Made by a program: the position numbers and the translations under genes. Shown one piece after another: positions 54,444 to 62,693 of a DNA stretch of 64,000 bases. Position 1 is the first letter of the stretch. Every line of letters begins with the position of its first letter. Source of the stretch: Methanomassiliicoccales archaeon. GTDB lineage: Archaea; Thermoplasmatota; Thermoplasmata; Methanomassiliicoccales; UBA472. The DNA lies in the NCBI GenBank assembly GCA_036504055.1, contig DASXVU010000030.1, positions 1 through 64,000 of the forward strand, read 5' to 3'. The notes under the pieces are model-generated. The model was not told where the DNA came from. It was given only the letters and a program-made list of their open reading frames with translations, and did no database searches.

Positions 54444-54806
54444 TCAGATAGCGTTGACCGCTTTTATGAACTTGTCAGGTTTGGCGTTGTCGACCATCGA
54501 ATCGACCTCTTCGATGCTGCCGATCAACCGTACCCTTCCGAAGGAGTTGCTCGCCAACGCGTACGATTCCTGCCTGGTCTCATCGACCAGCTCACATTGG
54601 ATTATATCGTGAAGCCGTGAGAGCGCCTCGACCGACCTCTCGGCCTGGACCTTGTCCACGATGGTCAGGACCACCCGCGCCTTTCCCGGGATCTCACACT
54701 TGCCTACCACGATCGTTTCGACGTTGATCTTCCTCCGGGTGAACTCCTGGAGTATTCGCTGCATCACGCCGAACTCGTCGTTGACGACCATTGACATTAC
54801 TTGCAT
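54444..54806 (-). CDS. ilvN: Acetolactate synthase small (ACT-domain) subunit
   Basis: 120 residues from the ATG at 54806. An ACT domain QVMSMVVNDEFGVMQRILQEFTRRKINVETIVVGKCEIPGKARVVLTI, then a C-terminal helix and strand. It would sense Val and regulate the large subunit IlvB, which is not in the window. GGTGA Shine-Dalgarno lies in the end of the preceding ORF, one base from its stop. Longer than a single ACT domain but shorter than two-ACT IlvN (about 160). Confidence 0.87.
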   Translation of the reverse strand: MQVMSMVVNDEFGVMQRILQEFTRRKINVETIVVGKCEIPGKARVVLTIVDKVQAERSVEALSRLHDIIQCELVDETRQESYALASNSFGRVRLIGSIEEVDSMVDNAKPDKFIKAVNAI

Positions 54807-54807
54807 C

Positions 54808-55068
54808 TTACTCACCCTTCCCTTTCTTTTTCGAACTCGACGATGTCGATGAAACCTCATAGTTGCGAACCGAATGGTTCTTCTTGATGGGGTGATAGTA
54901 GCCCTCGTCGCTTTTGCCGTTATCCGACCCCATGGGATACTTCGGGGTCGACAGCCAGGACATCGAGAACTGCCCGTCGTCATCGTTCATTACGTGTTTC
55001 GGTTTCTTCCTCTCGCCACCTGCGACCATGCCGGAGATGAGGAACTTGAGCATGACTTTTGATACCAT
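54808..55068 (-). CDS. 86-residue hydrophilic protein in the ilv operon, unknown
   Basis: Starts at ATG 55068 and stops one base before ilvN, so it is positioned for coupled translation. The N-terminus is hydrophobic/Met-rich (VSKVMLKFLISGMVAGG); the remainder is Lys/Ser/Asp-rich (for example STSSSSKKKGKGE). I do not recognise it. It occupies the place where ilvB is normally found. It could be a spurious ORF, but no other frame in this stretch is more gene-like and its stop/SD arrangement fits ilvN. Confidence 0.45.
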   Translation of the reverse strand: MVSKVMLKFLISGMVAGGERKKPKHVMNDDDGQFSMSWLSTPKYPMGSDNGKSDEGYYHPIKKNHSVRNYEVSSTSSSSKKKGKGE

Positions 55069-55093
55069 AGGCTAAACCTTCTAGGCGATAATT

Positions 55094-55120
55094 AGGGACC
55101 GACCCTCAGGAGAGTCTCCC
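55094..55120 (-). promoter_or_regulatory. Candidate attenuator hairpins between leader ORF and ilv operon
   Basis: Between the leader stop and the operon the minus strand has two overlapping small hairpins that cannot form together. One is GACTCT-CCTG-AGGGTC (55116-55101); the other is AGGG-TCGGT-CCCT (55106-55094). GACCC in leader codons 6-8 could also pair with GGGTC here. No T-run follows, so if it acts it may do so by RNA structure near the next start rather than by classic termination. Confidence 0.4.
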
Positions 55121-55123
55121 TTT

Positions 55124-55189
55124 TCAGATACCCAATACCAGCTGCTCGACCACTACGATAAGTACTGGGGTCTGAGCAACGCTGAGCAT
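55124..55189 (-). CDS. Branched-chain-rich leader peptide of the ilv operon (ilvL-like)
   Basis: 21-codon ORF, ATG at 55189, stop TGA at 55126-55124. Twelve of 21 residues are branched-chain: 6 Val, 4 Leu, 2 Ile. The core reads PVLIVVV and the end LVLGI. Three of the six Val codons are GTA. A TATA box TTAAATATA (55218-55210) is centred 25 bp upstream of the ATG, so the mRNA should start at this codon, a leaderless leader ORF. Downstream lie alternative hairpins and the 86aa-ilvN-ilvE genes. The analogy is to enterobacterial ilvL; attenuation in archaea by this route is inference. Confidence 0.7.
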   Translation of the reverse strand: MLSVAQTPVLIVVVEQLVLGI

Positions 55190-55209
55190 CGTCGATGGAT
55201 TGTAAGGAT

Positions 55210-55218
55210 TATATTTAA
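55210..55218 (-). promoter_or_regulatory. Promoter of the ilv leader and operon
   Basis: Minus-strand TTAAATATA in an AT-rich context, the only clear TATA box upstream of the operon, 25 bp before the leader ATG and about 145 bp before the 86-residue ORF. Confidence 0.6.
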
Positions 55219-55282
55219 CAATTTTGATTGTTGAACACTATCTCTGATCTTTAGAGAAATACGAAAGGCCAAATAAAGAATA

Positions 55283-55322
55283 GGATTCAAATATTTGAAA
55301 ATTCCATTCACTATTTGAATCC
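55283..55322. promoter_or_regulatory. 11-bp inverted repeat between the ilv operon and a secreted-protein gene
   Basis: GGATTCAAATA (55283-55293) and TATTTGAATCC (55312-55322) are perfect inverted copies 18 bases apart. The left arm overlaps a second 14-bp palindrome TTCAAATATTTGAA (55286-55299). It sits about 70 bp upstream of the ilv TATA box and about 45 bp upstream of the TATA-like GTAAATATAC (near 55371-55380) of the divergent gene, so it could serve either. Confidence 0.5.
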
Positions 55323-55483
55323 ATACATAAATATAGCCAGTATATTGATATTATTAGAGTATAACCTATTGTAAATATACCGAATAATTCTATTGATTTT
55401 TGGGGAATTTGGAGGATAGAATGCTATTCTAAGTCAGTCTAACGCATGCATCAAGACCTACCATGCTCCCTGGAAGGAGTAAT

Positions 55484-56704
55484 ATGTTCAATAGAGGCAA
55501 AGAAAAAAAATTGAATCGTATAATATGTCTAGGAGTATTGATACTGATGGTGTCGCCCCTATTATTGACGGCACAGAACACTCAGGCAGTCGGATACAGT
55601 GTGACGTTTAATAATAAGAACGACCTCAGTCCGGCCACTTTAAACATCTCATGGTCGAAGCCCTCTGGCACACCCAACTTCTATGTCGTTCTTTATGACA
55701 GTCATAGAAATGTGCTTGGTCAATGGACCGCGAGCGGTTTGAGCGGGACAATACAATATGATATGAGATTATCCCATGTATCGGGTTGGTGTCAAGTCAG
55801 ACTGTTCGATCCCTATTACAATCTGTATGCAACCGACATGATGAAAACTGGATTTGTCGTATATTCTTGGAGTTCATTTCCCCAAGCCAATCTGAATCCG
55901 AACACAAATAGGGTTAGTACGGTGGCCAATGCGATGACTGCAAACGATCCCTGCCTTTTGTCGATTTCTGCACAAGTAAGAGGGTTCCAGCCAACGTGGG
56001 ATGGACGTCCAATGCTCGACACCGAGATTGTCACTTATTGGAAAGACTTTAGTTATCAGAGTATTTACGACAAACAGGATCTCAAGGAAATTAAGGTCTA
56101 TGTCAACAAATTGGCATCGTGGAATGCTAACGAAGGCTGGGGCAGCGTATTATATGGAAGTGCGTCAGGATATTCGCAATCCTATGCTGACATGACTTAT
56201 GCCAATACCAATGTATACGCGGCCGCGGTCACACCAAATTCGTATTTTGGTGAGCTAGGGAATTTCGAACCCGGATACTACGCAGGTGTTCATCCTGGGA
56301 ATGATGCGTTTCAAGCCCTTGATGGTACAGTGAAGGTGTGTTATCCTAATGGACCCCCATTCTCTGAAAGCTTCATCGTCAATGGAGGTCAAGATGACAC
56401 CGGATCCCTTGAAAAATGGCGTGATAATGGTAATCCAGGAATCCCCAATGGGGGACATTTTGTCCAATCATCGTTCACAAACAATGCTTTGGCTTGGTGC
56501 AGATGGAATAGTTTCCAATTGATGCCTGAGGATAGAAGCAATGAAGCGATTGGATTCAATCATGCCTTACTAGGGATGGGGTCGCATGTTGGTTATGTGT
56601 TTGAAATTTGGGCAGAGGCAAAATACTGGAATTTCGTCGGAGGCAGTCCAAATACTCCTTCGACTCTTTCAACACCCCATATCTATCTCTGTGTAACCCC
56701 GTAA
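55484..56704 (+). CDS. Secreted protein, low GC, unknown
   Basis: 406 residues from the ATG at 55484. A signal peptide (IICLGVLILMVSPLLLTAQNTQA) is followed by a beta-rich mature part with many Asn, Ser, Tyr and Trp. The first part (SVTFNNKNDLSPATLNISWSKPSG) looks like a small Ig/fibronectin-like strand pattern. No membrane helix near the C-terminus. Like the 52234 gene it is AT-rich, secreted and ends at a strong terminator; the two are not obviously homologous but are alike in style. Shine-Dalgarno AAGGAG lies 5 bases before the ATG. Confidence 0.65.
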   Translation: MFNRGKEKKLNRIICLGVLILMVSPLLLTAQNTQAVGYSVTFNNKNDLSPATLNISWSKPSGTPNFYVVLYDSHRNVLGQWTASGLSGTIQYDMRLSHVSGWCQVRLFDPYYNLYATDMMKTGFVVYSWSSFPQANLNPNTNRVSTVANAMTANDPCLLSISAQVRGFQPTWDGRPMLDTEIVTYWKDFSYQSIYDKQDLKEIKVYVNKLASWNANEGWGSVLYGSASGYSQSYADMTYANTNVYAAAVTPNSYFGELGNFEPGYYAGVHPGNDAFQALDGTVKVCYPNGPPFSESFIVNGGQDDTGSLEKWRDNGNPGIPNGGHFVQSSFTNNALAWCRWNSFQLMPEDRSNEAIGFNHALLGMGSHVGYVFEIWAEAKYWNFVGGSPNTPSTLSTPHIYLCVTP

Positions 56705-56716
56705 ACAATTTCGAAC

Positions 56717-56741
56717 CGAGGTCTATGACCTCGATTTTTTT
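56717..56741 (+). terminator. Hairpin terminator after the secreted-protein gene
   Basis: CGAGGTC-TAT-GACCTCG (56717-56733), 7-bp stem with a 3-base loop, followed by ATTTTTTTAT. Confidence 0.75.
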
Positions 56742-56863
56742 ATATCACAGATTAATGAACAATTCATCCTTTATAATTAGGCCAGGTTTTCAGTAGAAGA
56801 AACAATCTTGATCGTTATGATGCTGCCCATTCAGCAGAATGTTGTATGCCGAGAGATTTCGTT

Positions 56864-57658
56864 CTAATTACTCTCGTCCTTGGTTTCACACAATGGCACT
56901 GGTTCCCTATACTCGCCTTCCTTCAGTATCCTCTTAAGGAACGAGCGGGTCCTTTCATTCTTAGGATTCGTGAACATCTCCTCAGGAGTGCCTTCCTCAG
57001 CGATCACTCCTTGATCCATGAATATGACCCTGTCGGCCACCTCTCTGGCGAAGCCCATCTCATGGGTCACGACGACCATAGCCATACCCGATGTGTTTGC
57101 GAGGTTTTTCATGACCTCCAGGACCTCCCCGATCAGCTCAGGATCCAAGGCTGAAGTAGGTTCATCGAACAGGATCACTTTCGGGTTCATGGCGAACGCT
57201 CTGGCGATAGCGACTCTTTGCTGCTGCCCGCCAGACAGCTGTCCCGGGAAGGCGTCAGCCTTATCATCCAGACCGACCCTATGCAACGCATCAAGGGTTA
57301 TCTTCTCTGTTTCCTCATGACTCAGTTTCTTGACCTTTCTGAGCGCCAAGGAAACGTTGTCCTTGGCAGTCAGGTGCATGAAGAGATTGAAGCTCTGGAA
57401 GACCATCGTCATATGAGAACGGATCAGGTCGATGTCAATCCCTTTCTGCATTATACTATAACCTTCGAAGATCACATCGCCAGAATCAGGGTCTGTCAGA
57501 CGGTTCATGCACCTCAATAAAGTGCTTTTACCGCTGCCTGAGACTCCAATAATGACAACGACCTCGTTCGGCATTATTTTGACCGAAATGCCTTTCAGTA
57601 CCTCATTATCCCCAAACCTCTTGTGAATGTCCTTCATTTCGATAAGAGGCGTTACCAT
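56864..57658 (-). CDS. Polar amino-acid ABC transporter ATP-binding protein (GlnQ-like)
   Basis: 264 residues. Walker [18 protein letters not shown], signature [15 protein letters not shown] and Walker [21 protein letters not shown]-type regions match GlnQ/HisP proteins ([21 protein letters not shown]). Third gene of the transporter, directly following the permease with no gap. Substrate (Gln, Glu, Arg or similar) not determinable. Confidence 0.93.
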   Translation of the reverse strand: MVTPLIEMKDIHKRFGDNEVLKGISVKIMPNEVVVIIGVSGSGKSTLLRCMNRLTDPDSGDVIFEGYSIMQKGIDIDLIRSHMTMVFQSFNLFMHLTAKDNVSLALRKVKKLSHEETEKITLDALHRVGLDDKADAFPGQLSGGQQQRVAIARAFAMNPKVILFDEPTSALDPELIGEVLEVMKNLANTSGMAMVVVTHEMGFAREVADRVIFMDQGVIAEEGTPEEMFTNPKNERTRSFLKRILKEGEYREPVPLCETKDESN

Positions 57659-58414
57659 TTACCCACTCTCCATGTATCCGGGAATACGATATTTTCGTTC
57701 GACCAGGCCCATGATATTTGAGGTCGCATAAGTCAAAGTAAAATAGACCAAAGCCAGGAATGGGAATATTATGAAAGGCTGGAAAGTTTGGGCTTCAAGA
57801 ATATTGCCTAATTTGGTAAGCTCAACCAAGCTGATGACGTAAGCTAGAGATGAATCCTTGATCACTGTCACATACTCGTTAGTAATTGGCGGGATAATGA
57901 GCCTAAAGCTCTGGGGAAGAATAACATGCCTCATTGCCTGGAAATAAGACATACCGGACGATCTTGCCGCTTCCATCTGCCCTTTTGGAATCGATTGAAT
58001 CCCGCCTCGGATGATTTCAGCCTGGTATGCTCCGCTGTTCATTCCTAGAGCGAATATTATCGTTGGTAACGCATCGATGTTGATGTGAAGAGCTGGCAAT
58101 CCATAATAGATGAAGAATATCTGAATGAGAAGAGGAGTCCCGCGAAGGATTTCCACATACACCGTTGAAATTCCTTTTATAAAGAAATTGTTAGAGATCC
58201 TCCCCAAACCTACAATTATTCCTATTGCATAACCTATCACGATTGAAAAAATGGATATCTCCAATGTCACCAATATGGCATTGATGAACCGGTCTGAGTT
58301 TGAAGTAATAATCGAGGAGCCGGACGCGAGAACATAGGCAATTATGATCACTATTATGACCGCGATCGTGGTCAGCGTTCTTTTTTGGGTCAACATGTTC
58401 TGCCTTAGGTTCAC
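57659..58414 (-). CDS. Polar amino-acid ABC transporter permease
   Basis: 251 residues, about five membrane helices. VEILRGTPLLIQIFFIYYGLP and QAEIIRGGIQSIPKGQMEAARSSGMSYFQAMRHVILPQSFRLIIPP are the amino-acid permease signatures, the latter being the EAA loop. Second gene of the transporter operon. Confidence 0.93.
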   Translation of the reverse strand: MNLRQNMLTQKRTLTTIAVIIVIIIAYVLASGSSIITSNSDRFINAILVTLEISIFSIVIGYAIGIIVGLGRISNNFFIKGISTVYVEILRGTPLLIQIFFIYYGLPALHINIDALPTIIFALGMNSGAYQAEIIRGGIQSIPKGQMEAARSSGMSYFQAMRHVILPQSFRLIIPPITNEYVTVIKDSSLAYVISLVELTKLGNILEAQTFQPFIIFPFLALVYFTLTYATSNIMGLVERKYRIPGYMESG

Positions 58415-58459
58415 GGGTTCAGCCTCCTCGGAAAAATGTTAAAAGGGGTTTGATAAAGT

Positions 58460-59335
58460 TTAGACCAGTTTCCACTTCACCATCAGAGCCTGCATTTCTC
58501 CGCTGGTAATCATCCCGTTGATGGTTTTATCTACGATGGCCTTCAAATCGGTGGAGCCCAAGTTCATGGCCACACCGTAAGGCTCAACTCCAGGGATAAC
58601 CGCCGCAACTTTTACTGCTCCAGCAGTCTTATCCACATATGCAGCGCAGGTGGAGTTGTCGATGATGAAGATATCGGAGTGTCCCGAGATGACGTCTTGG
58701 ACGCAGCCGTCTATTGTGTCTAAGGAGGTCGGAGTCGAAATTAATCCTTTTGAGGTCAAATTCTTCTGAACCCAGTCCTCCGAAGTTGTTCCAGTGTTCA
58801 CGACTATCTTCTTACCTGCCAGGTCAGAGATATTGTGCACACTGTCAAAAGATGACCTTACCAGAAGGCCCAATCCACCTTGCATCATGTAATACGGGGT
58901 GCTGAACAGGACTGATTTATTCCTAAGGTCAGTTATCGTCATTCCAGAAAGGCTCATGTCGATTGACTTAGTCTGTAATGCGGCTGGGATATTCTTAAAA
59001 ACGTAGTCCTTTACCTCAAGCTGAATGCTCATATTGAGGGACTTAGAAACATTCTCAGTAATCTTCTGTGCCAAATCGATATCGAATCCAACAATGTTTG
59101 TTCCATTATAGGATTCGAATGGGTCGAAAGAAGCCTCGGTTGCCATTACGATCTTTCCTTGCTTCTTGATCTTGTCGAGGGTGCTCTCATTTGAATTGAG
59201 GAACCCACCCATGACCACTACCAAGACAAGAAGGACCACAACGACGACGGCCGCCAAAGCGACCATCCAGGTCTTTTTGCCCTTCTTGATTGGGGCTTGC
59301 GCTGGTGACGGAGTTTTCTCCGCAGATTCTGTCAT
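58460..59335 (-). CDS. Amino-acid-binding protein, membrane anchored
   Basis: 291 residues from the ATG at 59335. A cytoplasmic Lys-rich start, a membrane anchor (WMVALAAVVVVVLLVLVVVMGG), then a family-3 solute-binding fold: GKIVMATEASFDPFESYNGTNIVGFDIDLAQKI, and SIDMSLSGMTITDLRNKSVLFSTPYY. The frame runs upstream without sense. A TATA-like TTTAAATTTG centred near 59363 is 28 bp upstream, so the start is leaderless. First gene of the amino-acid uptake operon. Confidence 0.9.
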   Translation of the reverse strand: MTESAEKTPSPAQAPIKKGKKTWMVALAAVVVVVLLVLVVVMGGFLNSNESTLDKIKKQGKIVMATEASFDPFESYNGTNIVGFDIDLAQKITENVSKSLNMSIQLEVKDYVFKNIPAALQTKSIDMSLSGMTITDLRNKSVLFSTPYYMMQGGLGLLVRSSFDSVHNISDLAGKKIVVNTGTTSEDWVQKNLTSKGLISTPTSLDTIDGCVQDVISGHSDIFIIDNSTCAAYVDKTAGAVKVAAVIPGVEPYGVAMNLGSTDLKAIVDKTINGMITSGEMQALMVKWKLV

Positions 59336-59555
59336 GATTCTGCCGATTGTTATTATCAAATTTAAAAGTACGTCCGACACGAACCACTGGTTAATGTCAA
59401 ATATTGGACATTTTTCTGGCTTATTCTCACTTTTGATACTGATGATCATCGTGCTTTCAACCCAGGCTTTACTAATTCCGAAATCAATTAGGAATCGAGG
59501 ATTACGATCATCGAAGGGCAAGTGGAAATACACCAAACGGAATACCGAGGAGGTT

Positions 59556-60581
59556 ATGAACGAGAAGGTGCTCATAAGGAGCAAGGCGCCGTTGAGGATG
59601 AGCTTCGCCGGAGGCGGGACCGATGTCTCACCGTACAGCGAGGAGAGGGGGGGCATCGTCCTCAGCACGACCATCGACAAGTACGCCTATTGCACCATAT
59701 CGCCTCGCTGCGACAGCGAGATCACCATCAAATCGCTCGACTTCGGCAAGACCGAAACCTGGCAGGCCAACGGCAACCTGATGCGCTATGATGGCAACCT
59801 GGACATCATCAAGGCGGTGCTGAAGCACTTCGATGTGAAGCAGGGATTCGACATGTTCCTGCACTGTGAGGCGCCGCCAGGGTCCGGACTGGGCGGATCG
59901 TCCACGGTCATCGTCTCCATCATCGGCGCCACCGCCGAATGGTTGGGAATACCATTATCTCAATACGAGATCGCCCGGCTGGCATACGTGCTCGAACGGG
60001 AGGAGCTCAAGTTCCAGGGCGGGAAGCAGGACCAGTATGCGGCGGTGTTCGGCGGCTTCAACTACATGGAGTTCAAAGGCAGCGATGTGATCGTGACGCC
60101 GCTGCGCATCAAGAACGACATACTGAACGAGCTGCACTACAACCTCCTCCTCTGCTACACCGGCAGGACTCGCGATTCTGGCAACATCATCCAGGAGCAG
60201 AAGAGGGGCTACTCCCAGGGCAAGGAGCAGGTCATCTCCGCGCTGGACAACGCGAAACGTCTGGCCACCGAGACCAAGGACGCACTGATGAAGGGCGAGA
60301 TCCATCGCATCGGCGAACTGCTGGACGAGTCCTGGCAGTTCAAGAAGCGTTTCACCGAATCGATATCCAACGAATACATAGACAAGATATACAGCACCGC
60401 CCGGTCCAACGGGGCCATCGGCGGCAAGATCTCTGGGGCGGGGGGCGGAGGTTTCATGTTCTTCATTTGCGAGTACGATAAGAAACATCTGGTGGCGAAT
60501 GAGCTGCAGAAGCTGGGAGTGGAGAGCGTCCCGTTCAACTTCGACAAGTACGGGCTGCAGACCTGGAGGTACCGCACATGA
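59556..60581 (+). CDS. hddA: D-glycero-D-manno-heptose 7-phosphate kinase (GHMP, HddA-like)
   Basis: 341 residues from the ATG at 59556. GHMP kinase motifs: KAPLRMSFAGGGTDVSPYSEERGG, PPGSGLGGSSTVIVSIIGA (ATP loop) and KISGAGGGGFMFFICE. The GGGTD start and length match heptose kinases of the HddA type, which phosphorylate O-1. Shine-Dalgarno GAGGAGGT precedes it. It overlaps the GmhA-GmhB fusion by 4 bases. Confidence 0.85.
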   Translation: MNEKVLIRSKAPLRMSFAGGGTDVSPYSEERGGIVLSTTIDKYAYCTISPRCDSEITIKSLDFGKTETWQANGNLMRYDGNLDIIKAVLKHFDVKQGFDMFLHCEAPPGSGLGGSSTVIVSIIGATAEWLGIPLSQYEIARLAYVLEREELKFQGGKQDQYAAVFGGFNYMEFKGSDVIVTPLRIKNDILNELHYNLLLCYTGRTRDSGNIIQEQKRGYSQGKEQVISALDNAKRLATETKDALMKGEIHRIGELLDESWQFKKRFTESISNEYIDKIYSTARSNGAIGGKISGAGGGGFMFFICEYDKKHLVANELQKLGVESVPFNFDKYGLQTWRYRT

Positions 60582-61615
60582 GCGGCCTGGTGGGGAAGGA
60601 GCTGGAAGAAAGCTCCAGAACGCTGGCGTCGATAGACCCAAAACAAATCTGGGACATCGCCAACGCGCTGGTGAAGGTGTTCCGTGCCGGCGGCAAGCTG
60701 ATCGTCTTCGGCAACGGCGGCAGCGCGGCGGACGCGCAGCACCTGGCAGCGGAGTTCTCCGGGCGCTACCTGATGGAGCGCGCCCCGATGAATGCGATCG
60801 CCCTGACCAACCTTTCCAGCATCACCGCGATCGGCAACGACTACAGCTACGACCTGATCTTCTCTAGACAGGTGGAGGCCTATGCCACTGACAAGGACGC
60901 GGTCATCGGCATCAGCACCAGCGGCAACTCCAAGAACGTGCTGCTGGCGATCGCCAAGGCGAAGCAGCTGGGCGCGGTCACCATCGGCTTCACCGGGACC
61001 AGGGGAAGGCTGAAGGACGAGGTCGACCTGGCGCTGACCGTCCCCTCCGAGAAGACCCCGCGCATACAGGAGGGATATTTCGCCTCGGGGCACATCATCT
61101 GCGGGCTGGTCGAGAAGGGCGTCTTCGGCCGGAAAGCGGTGTTCATCGACCGGGACGACACGGTTGCGAAGGACGTTCCATATTGCAGCAGGCCAGAGGA
61201 TCTCAAGCTGTTCCCCGGGGTCGGCAGGTCGATAAAGGAACTGAACGACGCCGGCTACCTGGTGATACTGGTCACCAACCAGTCCGGGGTGGCCCGCGGG
61301 TATTTCTCGCTGGAGACGCTGGACCGGATCCACGCCAAGCTGAAGGAGGACGTGGCTGCAGATGGCGGCAGCATCGACGCGGTCTATTTCTGCCCGCATC
61401 ATCCGGACGATCGCTGCCAGTGCCGCAAACCTCAACTGGGGCTGATCGAGCAGGCCATGCGGGACTTCGACATCGACCTGGCCGGTTCGTTCGTCATCGG
61501 CGACAGCGAGCACGATGTGGAGATGGGACGGAAGGCAGGATGCCGGACGTTCAGGGTCAGAGGTGAACAGGATTTCAACCTGGCCGTGGTAAAGATACTT
61601 AACGGCATCGATTGA
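60578..61615 (+). CDS. Fused phosphoheptose isomerase and heptose bisphosphate phosphatase (GmhA-GmhB)
   Basis: 345 residues. The N-terminal about 185 are a SIS-domain GmhA (GGKLIVFGNGGSAADAQHLAAEFSGRY, ISTSGNSKNVLLAI, FASGHIICGLVE). The rest is a HAD phosphatase of the GmhB type: FIDRDDTVAKDVPYCSRPEDL, VTNQSGVARGYF, and the zinc loop CPHHPDDRCQCRKP. The first HAD motif reads DRDDT rather than the usual DRDGT. Together with HddA it can take sedoheptulose-7-phosphate to heptose-1-phosphate; the nucleotidyltransferase (HddC) is not in the window. Confidence 0.88.
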   Translation: MSGLVGKELEESSRTLASIDPKQIWDIANALVKVFRAGGKLIVFGNGGSAADAQHLAAEFSGRYLMERAPMNAIALTNLSSITAIGNDYSYDLIFSRQVEAYATDKDAVIGISTSGNSKNVLLAIAKAKQLGAVTIGFTGTRGRLKDEVDLALTVPSEKTPRIQEGYFASGHIICGLVEKGVFGRKAVFIDRDDTVAKDVPYCSRPEDLKLFPGVGRSIKELNDAGYLVILVTNQSGVARGYFSLETLDRIHAKLKEDVAADGGSIDAVYFCPHHPDDRCQCRKPQLGLIEQAMRDFDIDLAGSFVIGDSEHDVEMGRKAGCRTFRVRGEQDFNLAVVKILNGID

Positions 61616-61618
61616 AGC

Positions 61619-62500
61619 TCAGGAGTTCATGGTCTTGGTCGACTCCACCATGCTCCACATGACCTTGTCGCCCTTGTCCAGCTTCACGTAGATGCTGGCA
61701 TAGACCCTGGCCAGCATCTCCATCCCCATGGCCGTTGCCATCCTGATGAAATGCCTGGAATTGTCCTTAAGGAATCCCAGGTATGCTTGGAACAGGAACC
61801 GGCTATCCCAGGTCGGGATGTCGAAGTCGAACAGCCGTTTCATATAACGCTCACCTATGTTAACCCTGGTGCGCTGCTTCCAATAGTCCCGAACCGTGTC
61901 TGGACCCTTATTGACCACTATCGCCCTCGGTTCATATTCGGTGCGATATCCGCGCTTTTCAAGGTCCATCCGTACCAGGTCCTCATCCGATTGCATGCCG
62001 GTGGGGATCTGGATACGCAGGTTACGGAATGCGATGGCCTCCCCGACCTTGGGATAGATCAATGAAAGACGGTGGTGCATATCCCACAGCATGTAGACCG
62101 CAAAACCGGGAATGGTGTCCCGGCGATTGACCGGCATGGGCCTACCACCGACCACTCCCACCTTGGGATCGTCGAAATGGGAGACCAGATAATCGAGCGC
62201 ACCATCACCCAGGTTGTTATCGGCATTGACCAGGACGAGAATATCTCCCTTGGCGGTGGCCATGAAGGCGTTGACCGCAGAGTTCTTTCCTTCTCTCTTC
62301 TCCTGTCTCAGGAGACCGATTCGTCCTTCTTTAGTCGCATATTCCATGACGATGCCATCGGTGCCGTCGGTGCTACCGCTCGAGACCACAATTATTTCTT
62401 GGATGATGCCATGGACTGTCTGGGCCAGTATCGAATCGAGGGTGCGGCGTATGTTTTTCTCCTCGTTGTAGGCACATACTCCTATCGACACTGACAGCAT
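61619..62500 (-). CDS. Family 2 glycosyltransferase
   Basis: 293 residues from the ATG at 62500. GT-A fold: SVSIGVCAYNEEKNIRRTLDSILAQ at the start, IIVVSSGSTDGTDGIV, then DILVLVNADNNLG (DxD-like). The C-terminal region has a hydrophobic segment. The frame extends upstream to 62638, but a TATA-like CAAATATTGAC about 28 bp before 62500 supports the shorter start. Probably adds sugar to surface glycan; convergent with the heptose genes. Confidence 0.83.
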   Translation of the reverse strand: MLSVSIGVCAYNEEKNIRRTLDSILAQTVHGIIQEIIVVSSGSTDGTDGIVMEYATKEGRIGLLRQEKREGKNSAVNAFMATAKGDILVLVNADNNLGDGALDYLVSHFDDPKVGVVGGRPMPVNRRDTIPGFAVYMLWDMHHRLSLIYPKVGEAIAFRNLRIQIPTGMQSDEDLVRMDLEKRGYRTEYEPRAIVVNKGPDTVRDYWKQRTRVNIGERYMKRLFDFDIPTWDSRFLFQAYLGFLKDNSRHFIRMATAMGMEMLARVYASIYVKLDKGDKVMWSMVESTKTMNS

Positions 62501-62693
62501 CTTCCTCAGATAGTCCAAGTCAATATTTGAATCGTTTGGGGGAGCTTGTTTGAATCCCAGGATCCGATGCCTGATCATGTCTGGATGCCAAATTTCACAT
62601 AAGGATAGCGCCCCGGTCCCAAGGCTCTTTTCCAACAATTCAATGAACGATAATTATTAAATATACATCACATTTTCTCATAGGGGATAGTTC

